Assembly (NCBI GenBank): GCA_028564925.1
Contig: CM053026.1
Location: 642,173,967 to 642,237,966 of the forward strand
DNA from: Lithobates sylvaticus
Lineage: Eukaryota > Chordata > Amphibia > Anura > Ranidae
Length of the DNA: 64,000 nt
Reading direction: 5' to 3'
The notes beneath the pieces are model-generated. The model was not told where the DNA came from, did not search any database, and saw nothing but the letters and a program-made list of their open reading frames with translations. This document shows, piece after piece, positions 1 through 12,410 of the stretch; the first letter of the stretch is position 1; each line of letters begins with the position of its first letter. The position numbers and the translations under genes were made by a program.

Positions 1-3000
1 TTTGCAAGGTTGCATAAGGTTTTTTCAACATTTTTGTGATACACTGATTCCTACTTGCTTAAATCCAGCACATTCTCATTCAAATTCAGATTTTTTTTTT
101 ATTAGCGTGCATCGTAAGGTAACTAAATATGCATGACAATTACTAAATTTTAATTTAGTAATTGTTTTACATGGAATGGTACCTTTGTGTGTCATAATTG
201 CCTCACATTCATCCCTCATACTCTTCTAACATAAATATGTGTGAGTAACTGAAAATCTGCTATGCTGGTGATTTGGTGATGTGCCCATTACTCTGTTGTC
301 TACATATTTTATTCAACTGACATATTGATGAACTAGAAAAGTTGTCCCAAGCACTTATTGCCAGTTCACTGTGTTTAGAGGGACGGCGTGCCCCTCTTTA
401 TACAGTAAGCCCATGTTCAGAGAGAACTCTGGTTTTCTTCTTTTGGATGATCCAGCAGGGCCTAGTGGAGATTTTAACACCTTGGGGTTATGGGGTGGGA
501 ATCACCTTGGGGTTTTGGTCGCCCCCCGTGTAATTTTTTGTGCTCTACTTCTACTACAGAAGTACTATGCTTGCTTATTAGGTGCTACCCTAATAAACTG
601 AGCTATGTATTTACTGGTTTATAATTTTATAATTTAACAGCAGAGATATTGCTCCCATTTTTTTAACCCCAAAATAATTTCTAAAGAGCTAGTTAGCTAA
701 GGGATTATTGTACAAATTATTGACATAATCTACAAAAATAAATAAATACAGGGGTATCTTACCAACTAGATGCACAAGAAAAGAAAAAGAAAATAAGATA
801 CATTACTTTTTTTAGACACATCCCAATCTTTGAAAACATTATAAAAATGTTACGAAGAGTATCAGAAATCAAGAAGGAACTTCAATTTTTATTAACTTTA
901 AAAAGACAATTTTTGACTAGCTCATATATTCCTTTAGGAATCTTACTATCAAAGAGTTGGTGCATCAGGAACTAAACTTAATCTATAGAGTGAACTGCTC
1001 ACTTTGAAGCCACCGAAAATGACTTACCAAAATAAATGTGCAAAAATTAATGTGATTAAAACAGCTGAAATTATTAAGAACTGCTGAGAGAGGTTGATTT
1101 ATAAAAACGAGTGCAAATATATGTGGTGTTGTTGCTCATGGTAGTCAGTCAGCTATCATGTTTCACTATACCCAGGAAAGTTTAGAAAATTAAATCTTAA
1201 TTAGCTGCCATGATTGAGAGTCTTGTTTTTCCATAGCTTCAATTTTCGTAAATCAGCCAAACTCAGTAGAGAAACTTGTGGAGAATATGAAAATATGTCA
1301 TATTCAAAAAAATATATAAAATGTCAGAGCTTTGCAATCTTTATTTCACAAAGATGCCAAGAGAATGTATCCTCAGTGTTCATGCAGAATTCCTACTTGT
1401 ATTATACCTTAATTATTGACTTGCTTTTACAAAAACTGGCTAAATAAATTTAAAGTAAACTATATTACATTTGTAATGTACAGTTAGTTTACCGTTGAGT
1501 GCCTAAGTAAGAAAATCTGCTGTTTAACATCAGCCTACATAGTAAAAAAAAAGTCTAATTGCATGAGAGTTGTTATTCATAAATTTAACTAAGAGATTGT
1601 GTTGAGTCATAAATCTAGTCTTTAGTGTGCTTTGTTCCAAGTATGGATAATTCCATGTTACCGATTGTCCAAGATAGACGAGTCAAGGAAAATGTTGTTA
1701 GATTAAATAACCCCCCTATTACCCTGCTTGTTATGTTGAAAAATATCCGTTACACAAGGGAAAGCTGAGCTGTTTCTTGTGGTCTCTGGCAGCGTTAGTT
1801 CTGGAAGCTGTTATCATCAATAAAGTGTAGTGTAAGTGGAAAATGTACTTGAGATGCCATTCAATGGGAACCTGGAATATCTATCAGCCGTTCAGAATTA
1901 ATTTGCCGAACACAGGCTAGAGCAACACTTAAGCCACTTCCTCCCTGGGGAAGAAGCACTGTTTTAAACCAGATCTGGTGCATTTCATCACAATTTACAA
2001 AACATGATCATAATTCTTATTTTACAAGAGAAACGAGCTGACTGGAGTACATTTCCAAGATATCCTGGAGCAATTGTATTTCACTTTACACATTAACCTG
2101 CCAGGAAAAAAGTTCTAAAACACACAAACTCCTAAAATAAACTTAGCCAAAGTAGTAGTCTTCTGCAAATTGTGCAAAAACCATAGTGTAAGCTATCTTT
2201 TTTTCTTATAACTGTAAATAACAGTAAATAAAATTTTTAGGTTGAAAGCTGATGCATTTTGCAAATACATTTTTGGAATGACTGATTGGAAATTATTTGG
2301 CTATATGAATATTTACAATTTCTAATTTGAGAGCTAACTCTTCCAAAAAAATGGGCAAAAAAGTTTCCAGCAAGCTTGCCTAGGGAAGGGCAACATCACA
2401 CAGGATGCCTTGGAAATCTGAGGATAAATTTTTTTTTTTACTGTGCTTTTTTACAAGAAGAGGTAGGGTCTACAGGATAAGCAGAACTTTTGATGCATGG
2501 TCTACTTTATAAAGAAAAAAGCAATGAAGCCCAAGGAACTAAAAAATAATTACTCAATTCTCCCATCCACACATTCGAGGTGTTGGGAGACTTCTGCGTC
2601 TTCGAAATACTCCATCCTGCCCATACATGGATTGAAATTGGGCCAGTTCCTGCTGAACTGGCTGAATTTCGATACATGTATGGTTGGTTTAACAACTTTG
2701 TTACAAATGGAGAGAAGGAGAGAGCACACTATGCACATGCACAGTTTGAATGGCTCAGAGTGGCTGCTAAAAATGATGGAGCTGGGAAGCAGGGGAGAGC
2801 TTACTGTGCATGCACACAGTTTAAATGGCCCAGTGGTCCACTATGGGGTACATAATGAAAATGTCCAGCCTGTCCTGTAAACTGCAGATAAAAGGAGAAT
2901 TGAGGGGCCAGCGATTTCCCTGAAGAACAGCTGCATGTATAATGGGAAGACATGCAACGTTTAAAACAGGAGGAGTTCTAGTATGTATTATTCACAGGAT

Positions 3001-4230
3001 ATGGAATTGGATAGGGGGATTGGCGTTAAATTTTGCTGAAGGTGAATGTATATCCTAAAAGATATACAAAAAAATGATATATGTAAAAGTACTATATATA
3101 TATCTTTTCAGAAACAAATCTATTGTTATAGTCCATAACTAGAATATAGTTGGCATTGCCTAGCACAAAAAAAAGGATACAGCATGTAAGCCTTGAGGGT
3201 ACTGCATGTAAGATCATAGGTTTTCTCTGATCAGCATTGATTCCTTGCCAGTATAATTTATGTGAGGCTCTGTTTTTACATTTCTCAACCTCTTGTGCTC
3301 TTTATCAGCCCATTTCTCATGGATTTATAGTAACCAACTATTCACATAGGTTTGAAAACTATTCCACAGATGGATGAAATAAATGCTTTGCTTTGGCACC
3401 CATTAAAGGAGAAGTTGGGGTAACTAAAAAAGCAAACATACATACTCATCTCCATGCTGAAGCATTGATGTGTCCACAAGAACTGAGCGATCACATGACC
3501 GTTGATCACTCATTTCTCAGCTTGGAGCAAAGAGCCGTGACAGCCAGTCACCTTTCTCTGCTGTGCCCCTTCAGTGCTCACTTGAGTGCTGGGCAGGAGA
3601 GGGCCAGATGCTGAAAGCCAGATTCAGCATTTCAGAGCCTGGAGTGGCTCTGTTACATCAGCCAACATCGGTCTTTAGCCCAATGCTGATTCTGGGTCAC
3701 AGGAGTGCAAAAGGAAATGCACTCCTGCAACCAAGAGGTGAAATATGGTCAAAAAAGCTTTGTACTATCTGCCCGTAGTCTTATTCAGTGCACCGGAAAG
3801 GAGAAGGGGGAGCCATGTGAAGACACTCCAAATAGCTTCTAAAGGGATGCAGACCCTGCACTGTTTCTCAGTAGAGCCCTGATTCCAGCAGCAGCTGGTT
3901 GATAATTATGAAACCACTCCCATTAGACTAACTCAGCACAGAGGCACAGAGGAATAAACAGGGATTTCATCAGAATACCAAAAGGTAGGAATCTGCAACA
4001 AACTTTGTTAAAGTCCCTGCAATGTACATAGATCACCCAGAGGGGAATGTTTTTTTCTCAACAAAAGTGGAGTTACACTTTAAAGTCTCACCCCTCCCAT
4101 GTTTTTTTATGTACATGTTTATTCAAAAGTCCAACATCCATGTCCCTCGCCAGCATAGTTTCCAGGTGCAGGGTAGTGGTAATCCGTTGCTGCAGATGGT
4201 TTGTCAGTCCACGGTAATCCATCTGCCGCA
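1..4230. other. AT-rich intergenic DNA, no gene seen
   Basis: No open reading frame here carries a recognisable domain, and the frames are short and uncorrelated with base composition. A stretch near 3400-4090 begins with TTAAAGGAGAAGT and ends near CACTTTAA, so it could be a decayed TTAA-flanked MITE, but I cannot establish its termini. I see no other repeat family I can name. Confidence 0.5.
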
Positions 4231-4234
4231 CAGG

Positions 4235-4378
4235 CTGCATTCCACAACACGCAGGCTTTAGTTAGGGACCTTAGATTGTTGACTCCTTGAGGGCAGGGGA
4301 TGATGTAAATGTACAATATGTATGTAAAGCGCTGCGTAAATTGAAGGCTCTATATAAATACCTGTAATAAATAATTAG
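4235..4378 (+). repeat. Probable LINE 3' tail fragment (L2-like)
   Basis: The segment carries the block TTGACTCCTTGAGGGCAGGG, followed by GTAAAGCGCTGCGTAAATTG and a short AATAAATAA end. From memory this combination is the 3' untranslated tail of L2/CR1-group LINEs or the SINEs that borrow their tails in amphibians. No coding part is attached, so it is either a severely 5'-truncated copy or a SINE. The family name is recalled, not searched. Confidence 0.45.
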
Positions 4379-4394
4379 CGAACAAGAATTTAGG

Positions 4395-5395
4395 TTAACC
4401 TCTAGCCGACCGCCCACTGTCTATTGACGGCGGATCGGTGCGGCTCTTGTGGCGGGACACCGTCATATGACGGCAACTACATTTTGGCCACTAGGGGGCA
4501 CGCGCGCCGTGGGAGGCGCGCGTGCGTGCCCGCCGCGTTGCTGGGGACCCGATGCGCGTGCCCGGCGGCCGCGATGTCTGCCGGGCACCCGCGATTGCCC
4601 AGTAACTGAGCAGGACGTGGATTTGTGTATGTAAACACACAGATCCACTTCCTGTCACTGGAGAGGAGACCGATGGTGTGTCCCTTGTACATAGGGACAC
4701 CGATCGGTCCCCTCCCCCAGTCAGTCCCCTCCCCCCACAGTTAGAATCACTCATATAGGGAACATATTAACCCCTGCAGTGCCCCCTAGTGTTAACCCCT
4801 TCCCTGCCAGTCACATTTATACAGTAATCAATGCATTTTTATAGCACGGATCGCTGTATAAATGTGAATGGTCCCAAAAATGTGTCAAAAGTATCCGATA
4901 TGTCCCCCGCAATGTCGCAGTCATGATAAAAATCGCAGATCGCCACCATTACTAGTAAACAAAAAAATAATAATAAAAATGCTATAAATCTATCCCCTAT
5001 TTTGTAGACGCTATAACTTTTGCGCAAACCAATCAATATACGCTTATTGCGATTTTTTTTTACCAAAAATATGTAGAAGAATACGTATCGGCCTAAACTA
5101 AAAGAGGAAAAAATTTGTTTAAAAATAAAAAAAAAAATTGGATATTTATTATAATAAAAAGTAAAAAATATTATGTTTTTTCAAACTTGTCGCTTTCTTT
5201 TGTTTATAGCGCAAGAAATAAAAACCGCAGAGGTGATAAAATAAAGCTCTATCTGTGGGGAAAAAATGATAAAAATGTTATTTGGGTACAGCGTTGCATG
5301 ACCGCGCAATTGTCATTCGAATTGCGACAGCGCTGAAAGCTGAAAAAGGGCTTGGTCAGGAAGGAGGTGTTCGTGCCTGGTAGGCAAGTGGTTAA
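4395..5395 (+). mobile_element. TTAA-flanked MITE, ~1 kb (piggyBac-type ends)
   Basis: The element begins TTAACCTCTAGCCGACCG and ends CAAGTGGTTAA, giving TTAA at both edges and a short imperfect terminal repeat. The interior has a CpG-rich 5' part and an AT-rich 3' part containing ACCAAAAATATGTAGAAGA. The same body recurs at 7307-8217, 36730-37335 and, inverted, at 63764-64000. There is no coding capacity. The TTAA target and the CCACTT-type end match the larger piggyBac element at 21436-33923, so mobilisation by piggyBac transposase is likely but inferred. Confidence 0.8.
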
Positions 5396-7150
5396 AATAG
5401 GGCATTTGCTTTTTTTTATTTTATTTCAGGAAGGGTGTGTGAGTTTTTAAGGAAAAAGGGAAATCCTTGGCATACAGTAGTTATTTTGTGTTAGATAGAG
5501 CACTTGCATTTTTAATTTAACCGCATGAACCTTTTTAAGTTGTACAGTAGCACTATAGGTAAAATATATTAAACATTTATATTTTGGTTAAAGATTAATA
5601 TTTACATTTTACTGAATAATCTGCCAGTGGCTTCTTTTCCCTGTCAATCTATGCTCAGTGTATATTCGCGTTTCCATTTTATCTGTGTGTACAAAGCATT
5701 TTTTCAGCATCTTTCGATCTTGCTTTTGGAGTGAGGTAGTGAATAACAATGTAACATTTTTATTCCAGAAGGACGATATAGAGTTGTATGCATTAGAAAA
5801 TCAACTTGCTCTGTGCACTGGGGGGGGAGGAAGCTCTAAGTCTATAGTGGGTTTCCATAAAATCTAAACTTGCATATCTGCTAAGGGAGCCATTCTCCTC
5901 TTTTTTATTCCTGTACTTGTTGTAAGTGCTGATGCACAGCAGTCCACAAGACTCAGTAATCAGCTAGGTGTGCAGGAGCCAAATGATTTCTTTCTGCCAG
6001 ATGTTTTAAAGGAAAGTCACACTTTCTACTTTCACCCTTTATTTATAGGTTCACTTTACATATCATTTAAAGGCAGAGACAATTTTGCATTTTATTGCAA
6101 ACCCACTACATTGTCTAATTCTTCCTACTGAATGCTTTTTCTACCACTGGAAAATCAAGTTCAATTTAAAAGTAGTTATCTTTTATGTAACGACCTCATC
6201 AATACACCACAACAGGTGAAAAAACTGTGCATGGCCCCTTTTTAATAAGCAGTGCACCACAACACATAAAATATGCATCGTGGTGCCCTGTGGTGTGTTG
6301 GGTTCTATTATACACCGCAAGCACCGTACATAGAGCAGGTGCATTGCCATGCATTGTAAGACCATGTGTAACAGCATGGGCCCTTATACTCATCTGTCTA
6401 TATTCATGCCAGATCCATGCTGTGTGCCCATGGGAACCCGCAAAGTATAGTTATCCTTTAACAAAACAAATAATATGGTCTCCCCCATTGCCAACTAGTC
6501 CCCCAACACTAACAACCTAGCTAAAAAAATGTATTCCCATCCTAACAAGAGTTCAGTTTCTGTCGCTATTAAAATATGTATTTTCCTGAATAATTAAATA
6601 AAAAACATTTTCATTACTAGTATCTCTTTACAACAGACTAAATTATTTGTGTTGTAAAGTATTTGTGTACATGATAACAAATCTCATATATACAGTAGCT
6701 CTGCCCTGAACTAGCTTTGCTTGCACCAAGGTTAGTCAGATTTAATGTGGAATTATACGCAAAGTACAAAATGACATATATGATGCAGTCTGTCACTACC
6801 ATTCATGCCTCCTCTTGTAACATTATTTTATTGTCTGTCAACCCTGCCAGTATATATGTTATTTTTTCCACCTCCTTTAGCATGGTGACAGTGCTATTCA
6901 TTCTCCAGTGAAAATGCACAGCAGCAGCACCCAGTCAACAGGATAACTTTAGAATGGCAGTTTTAAATTGCCTTCATTTAAGAGACATACAAAACAAATG
7001 AACACTGTAAGCAGTATTGTATGTTTTTTTTTTTCAACCCAGTTAATTGCCAGAGCTGCTGGACAGCCTTGTCTGTTACAGGAAGTGTTAAATCAATGGA
7101 TCTGGCAGGATCAACAGCAAAAAAAACTATGTTATGGGGGGACTATATAC
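5396..7150. other. Intergenic DNA, no gene seen
   Basis: Mostly AT-rich sequence with short uninformative frames. Positions 6180-6450 are locally richer in CACAAC/GTGGTG motifs and resemble a decayed MITE, but I could not define termini or a target duplication. Confidence 0.4.
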
Positions 7151-7306
7151 AGTGGGAGAGATTTACTAAAACCGGTGCAGCTGTGTATAGTAACCAATCA
7201 ACTTTCAGGTTTTATTGGCAAAGCTTAGTTGAACATGCTGAAGTTAGAGTTTTTTTTGGGTAATATATATATATATATAGCTGCACCAGATTCTGTGTGC
7301 ACCAGT

Positions 7307-8217
7307 TTAACCGGTTCCCGACCGGCGCACGCTGATGTATGTCATCGCGTGCGCACCGGCCGGGAGCTCCGTGAGTCGGGTCGTGGGTCCCGTGGACTCG
7401 ATGTCTGTGGGGATACCCGCGATCGTCTCAAGGAGAGGAAGAACGGGGAGATGCTAATGTAAACAAGCATCTCCCCATTCTGCCTAGTGACAGTGTCACT
7501 GATCATAGCTCCCTGTGATCGGGAGCTATGATCAGTGATGTGTCACAGCTAGCCCACCCCCCTACAGTTAGAAAAACACCCCAGGACACACTTAACCCCT
7601 ACAGCGCCACCTAGTGTTAACCCCTTCACTGCCAGTCACATTTACACAGTAATCAGTGCAATTTTAATCGCACTGATCGCTGTATAAATGTGAATGGTCC
7701 CAAAATCGCGCCAAAATTGTCCGATGTGTCCGCCATAATGTCGCAGTCACGATAAAAATCACTGATCGCCACCTTTACTAAAAAAAAATATAATAAAAAA
7801 AATGCCATAAAACTATGCCCTATTTGTTGACGCTATAACTTTTGTGCAAACCAATCAATAAACGCTTATTGCAATTTTTTTTTACCAAAAATATGTAGAA
7901 GAATACGTATCGGCCTAACTGAGGGGAAAACATTTTTTTTATATATTTTTGTGGGATATTTATTATAACAAAAAAAAATAATGTGTTTTTTTCAAAATTG
8001 TCGCTCTTTTTTTGTTTAGAGCGCAAAAAATAAAAACTGCAGAGGTGATCAAATACCACCAAAAGAAAGATCTAATTGTGGGGAAAAAAAGACGTCAATT
8101 TTGTTTGGGAGCCACGTCGGATGACCGCGCAATTGTCAGTTAAAGCGACGCAAGGGCGAATCCCAAAAAGTGCTCTGGTCTTTGGCCAGCAAAATGGTCC
8201 AGGGCTTAAGTGGTTAC
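7307..8217 (+). mobile_element. TTAA-flanked MITE, second copy
   Basis: Starts TTAACCGGTTCCCGACCGGC and ends TTAAGTGGTTAC, with the right TTAA changed to TTAC. The interior matches the 4395-5395 copy through the GCGCCACCTAGTGTTAACCC, ACCAAAAATATGTAGAAGA and GACCGCGCAATTGTCA blocks. It inserted into the TTAA of the CCAGTTTTAA end of the palindromic MITE, leaving that element split. Confidence 0.8.
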
Positions 8218-8605
8218 GGCCCCTTTCACACATGCATACCGTTTGTCCGTTTTTAATCCATCCGTTGATAGATGGAAAATGGACAATAATGTACATATCT
8301 CTATTGAAAAATGCATATAATGGATAATCAACCATTTACATCAGTTTACATCCACATCCATCAAATTCTATTTTTTTAAATGGATCAAATTTTGTTCCAT
8401 TAAAAAAAGAGAATGGACAAAAAACGGATGTAAATGGACAAACAGTTTGTTTTTGCATTGGCAGTGGATGTAAAAAAAAAAAAAAACTGATGTAAAAACT
8501 GTTGAGAAACTGATGAGCAGGTGATGAAAAACTGATGTAAACTTCATCTGCTTTTTTCTTTGAAAAAAACGTGACGAACGGTCCGCATCTGTGAAAGGGG
8601 CCTTA
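8215..8605. mobile_element. MITE with GGCCCCTTTCACA terminal repeats
   Basis: The left end reads ACGGCCCCTTTCACACATG and the right end CTGTGAAAGGGGCCTTA, an inverted terminal repeat of about 15 bp. It shares these ends with the element at 12118-12410, which has an 8-bp near-duplication, so a hAT-type origin is plausible. No coding sequence is present; the interior is a diverged set of GGATGTAAA-like blocks. Confidence 0.65.
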
Positions 8606-9022
8606 GGCCGGCTTCACACTGGGGCGGTGCGGGCGGCGACGGTAAAGCAGCGTTATATTTAGCGCTGCTTTACCATCGTTTTAGCCGCGGTGTGCGGCCG
8701 CTAGCGGGGTGGTTTTAACCCCCGCTAGCGGCTGAAAAAGGGTTAAAATCCCCCACAAAGTGCCGCTGCAGTATCCCCGGTATCCCCGCAGTGTCCCATT
8801 GATTCCAATGGGTAGGAGTGGTATAGGAGCGGTGAATACACCGCTCCTTCACCGCTCCAAATATGCTGCTAGCAGGACTTTTTTTTTTTACCGTCCTGCT
8901 AGCGCACCGCTCCATCCGGCTTTCACACTGGAGTGAAAGGACCCGTTTTTTTCAGGAGCTACACAGGAGCTATTTTTAGCGCTGTAGCTCCTGAAAAATG
9001 CCCCAGTGTGAAAGCACCCTAA
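8603..9022. mobile_element. MITE with CTTCACACTGGGG terminal repeats
   Basis: Ends are TTAGGCCGGCTTCACACTGG and CCAGTGTGAAAGCACCCTAA, an inverted repeat of about 20 bp with a few mismatches. It abuts or overlaps the previous MITE at TTA. The interior is GC-rich with internal inverted repeats around GTAAAGCAGCG/CGCTGCTTTAC, which favours hairpin formation. Superfamily unassigned; no coding sequence. Confidence 0.65.
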
Positions 9023-9324
9023 GTAAATCTCCCCCAGTGTTTTATTATTGATTTTGCTGACAGTCCCACTTACATTCAGGCATACACAAACCTCCTTCCA
9101 ATACCATTGGAAGAAATTAGTGTATTTATTACACTTACCCCCCACTGTCTTTACCGAAGATAATTCCTGAAGATTTCCATTATTAATAATAATGGAAGAT
9201 TAGCATAATGAGACAAACAACAAATGTAACATGTAATCTTTTACATTGCACTTATAAATATTTTAATTGTCTTGTAAAATACTGTTAGTTTATGTTTTTA
9301 TTTAGTGACAGTATCCCTTTAAAG

Positions 9325-9600
9325 CAGTGGTCTCCAAACTGCGGCCCACAGGCCGGATGTGGCCCTCTGCTTGCCTTTTTCCGGCCCTTGGGGCACTATA
9401 ACTCCCACTGATATGAGACACTACTCTGCCACCTGACACCAACATTCGGGCACCATTTATCCCACTAACACCAAAAATGGGGTACTATTCGTCCCTATGA
9501 AACCAATTATGGGGCACTATTCCTCCCCCTAATACCAAATGTTTACTCCCACTGATGCCAAAAAAAATGTCCACTCCCATAGTCCGGCCCTCCTAAAGTC
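9325..9600 (+). mobile_element. hAT-type transposon remnant
   Basis: The left end CAGTGGTCTCCAAACTGCGG is the widespread vertebrate hAT terminal motif. The segment continues with GGCCCTTGGGGCACTATAACT and ends near CCGGCCCTCCTAAAG. The interior repeats GGGCACTATT-CC(C)CACTAA-like blocks, suggesting local tandem duplication. No transposase remains. Confidence 0.6.
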
Positions 9601-9757
9601 GGAAGGACAATTATTATTGGTTTTCGGGAAGGTTCCTCTCTTTACCTCCTTTGTATGGATGGAGGAATCAGTTTTTTTGGTTCAACCGGCTGGCTGAAAA
9701 AAATATCGATCTATGGCCAGCTTTAGACAAGTCACTCAGAACTGCAATAAGTACATT

Positions 9758-10362
9758 GGGGAGATTTACTAAAATTGTAGCACACAGCATCTTGTGCAGC
9801 TGTGCTTGTTTACCAATCATCTTCTAACTTAAAGTGTTACTAAACCCTCGTTTTTTATTTTTTAGATTAAAATAACAAACATGTCATACTTACCTGCTCT
9901 GTGCAGTGGTTTTGCACAGAGCAACCCGGATCCTCCTTTCTCGGGTCGCTGGTACTCCTGGCCCCTTCCTCCTGCCGAGTGCCTCCCCAGCAAGCAGCTT
10001 GCTGTGGGGGCACCCAAGAAGGTGCGCCTCTGCGTGTCCATTCACACACGGAGACATGGCTATGATTGACAGCAGTGGGAGCTCATGCTGCTGCCAAAAG
10101 ACAATAAGGAGTGTGAGATTCCAGAGAGCCAAGGTTCTCGTGGACATCGCTGGATTGAGAGGGGACTCAGGTAAGTATTGGGCTGTTGCACAAAGAACGT
10201 TTTTTACCTTCATGCATAGGAGGTAAAAAAAAAAAAACTTGTGCCTTTACAACCACTTTCAGCTTGTTCAATTAAACGTTGACAATAAAACCTGGAAGCT
10301 GATTGGTTACTATGCACAGCTTCACCAGATTCTGTGTGCACCAGTTTTAATAAATCACCCCC
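9758..10362. mobile_element. Palindromic MITE split by a TTAA MITE
   Basis: The left part GGGGAGATTTACTAAAATTG and the right part CCAGTTTTAATAAATCACCC are the two ends of the family represented intact at 17374-17548. The element is interrupted at 9829 by a ~430-bp TTAA MITE. The internal CTGATTGG/CCAATCA motifs characteristic of the family are present on both sides. Confidence 0.7.
9829..10260. mobile_element. TTAA MITE, AAGTGGTTGTAAACCC family
   Basis: The left end is TTAAAGTGTTACTAAACCC and the right end TTTACAACCACTTTCA, the terminal repeat typical of this family. The interior includes TACTTACCTGCTCTGTGCAG and AGCAAGCAGCTTGCTGTGGG, shared with 18806-19089 in the opposite orientation. It splits an older palindromic MITE. 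Confidence 0.7.
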
Positions 10363-11935
10363 ATGACTACTTTGCTTTCAATAATAAACTTAATCTATTA
10401 GAACTCTCACATATTTTATCCAAAATGGAAAAAAAAAAAGGTTTTGTCTTTTGTAACATTTTAAATAGGAAAGCAATCATCTTCTAAATTGTACAGCATA
10501 TCTCGGATTGTAGAACAACATCTTGTGGTGATTTATTGTGGAGCAAAGGCTAAACTAGGTTTTATTTCAAATTATGTTTTTACTTTTTACCTTCAAATAC
10601 TATATAGTTTGCTACAAGTTGTGTGTGCCCTTGAAGAGCTTGCTGTTCAATTATAAGAAATTCCTTAGAGGGACTGATAAATAGACATTATTGCTGTTAA
10701 TAATTAGGAAATGGTACATGACTTTAGAAGCTTTGAAAAACAATTGGAGGAAAATAATATCCCAAATGTCAGCGCTTCAGGATTCACTGAACCTATGCAA
10801 GTGACACAGAAGATTTATGGAGCAGTCCTAAGATTTCCCTATGATTAACCAGTTATGCAGTTCAACAGCATTGTGAATACCACTGAACAAGGTGGTAAGG
10901 TTCTGAGTCTCTGTGGGGATACATTACAAGTGCTTTATGAGCTGAATGAAATGCATTAATACTACTAATTCATCAGTGGGTTTTATGTCAATGAGACCTT
11001 TTTAAGTTAAGTTGCACCCTGTGGAATGCATCTTATTTTACTGTGTTCTCTGGCCTATTTTGACTGAATAAATGTTATACCTCAAGTACATATAAATAAA
11101 GGTACATATTGTACACAGTTGTAAACACTTGCATAAATAAATATACATTAATGTGCTACTTTGAGTAAATAAAACTTAAAAAAAAAAAAAAGGTTGTTAG
11201 ACCCTTTTTACTTTCATAAATGCATAGTCACATTATAATTTATGCTGCATTTATGCTGCATTTATGCTGCATTTGGAGAGTGGAGAGAAAAATCGGCACC
11301 CCAGGCCATGGATGAGTACATTAGGATGTTAGTTAAAGGTTAATGCTAAAAATACTATAAATCATGGATTATTGAGGTGTCTGTGGTGTTTTTGTTCAGT
11401 TAGCTATCTACACTGACCCTCATACATTAATCCTTTATTTTCTTCTTGAGATCCTGGTCAAAGTAGTTTCTGTGTTTCATCAATCTCTCAAATGTTAGTA
11501 TACCTATTAGCAAGGCCCTGGAGAGGTCCTTGGGAAAATCTCCAACATTTAGAGTAATAGAGGTGATGTGTTCAGGAATTTTTTGGGGATTGGATCCAGC
11601 TACTGTTCACTGGGAACATAACTAGAGAGGTGACAATGATTAACACCTTAACCAGGGGCAACACATCTGCCTCCAGTCCCTTGTGGACCATGAAATGCCC
11701 CTCTTGGATGACAATTTAGCTCCTTGATTTAAGCAAGCTATAAATGGAGAGTGCAGGACAAATCATGCACCTGTACATATGTGGTTTATTTGTGCCTCTT
11801 CACTGGTTCTCTTTTCTTTATGAGGGCACAAGAGTCTGCACATTGGTTTCACCTTGTAGAGCATTGATGTATTTCTGGGAAAATGTATTAATGTTTTATA
11901 CTTGCAGAGTCATACTTTTGAGCAGCAGTAGGAGA
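10363..11935. other. Intergenic DNA, no gene seen
   Basis: Apart from a (TTATGCTGCATT) triplication near 11242-11275 and a poly-A run near 11180, I see no repeat family, motif or coding signal. Confidence 0.4.
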
Positions 11936-12117
11936 TACAGTAAAACCTTGGATTGCAAGTAAATTGGTCTTTAAATGTTTTACAAGATGAGCAATTTTTT
12001 TTTATAAATTTTAACTTGATATGTCTTGCAGTACGAGTAGCAACTGAGTAGAAGCCTGCGGTCACACCGGGTATGATTTCAAGTAGTGCGATTTAAAGCT
12101 CGACTTCAGCCACTACT

Positions 12118-12410
12118 TTAGGCCCCTTTCACACTACCGCGACTTCAAAGTTGTGTGATTTTGCAGCGATTTTGTGGCCGTGATTTTACGACCGCAATTT
12201 TGCCCTAATTTTTGCAGCGATTTCAGGGAATGCCTGTGTAACTCGCATCAAAGTCAGACCAAAGTAGCGCAGGGACCACTTTGAAGTCGGCATGACTTAA
12301 AGCGGTACTAATATAAAGGGTTGTCATTGGAAATCATGGGGAACGACTTGTCATGCGACTTTGCATTTCCAAATCGTAGGACAAGTTGGACAAATGTGAA
12401 AGGGGCCTTA
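12118..12410. mobile_element. hAT-like MITE, GGCCCCTTTCACAC ends
   Basis: Inverted ends TTAGGCCCCTTTCACAC and GTGAAAGGGGCCTTA enclose ~290 bp of GCGATTTT-rich sequence without coding capacity. The flanks carry CCACTACT (12110-12117) and GCACTACT (12411-12418), an 8-bp duplication with one mismatch, as expected of hAT elements. Confidence 0.7.

Larger units (their letters stand above)
7151..9037. mobile_element. Palindromic MITE split by later insertions
   Basis: The left half starts GGGAGAGATTTACTAAAACC and runs to CACCAGTTTAA at 7310. The right remnant AAGTAAATCTCCCCC lies at 9021-9035. Together they match the intact copy at 17374-17548 and the other split copy at 9758-10362. A TTAA MITE (7307-8217) and two further MITEs (8215-8605 and 8603-9022) lie between the halves, so this is the oldest layer of the cluster. 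A short (TA)n run lies at 7264-7279 in the left half. Confidence 0.7.

Noticed and set aside
2497-2880. 127-codon frame as a candidate host gene
   Set aside because: No domain, no signal peptide, repeated MHMHSLNGSEW / VHAHSLNGP peptide from a local DNA duplication, and competing frames in other phases over the same bases.
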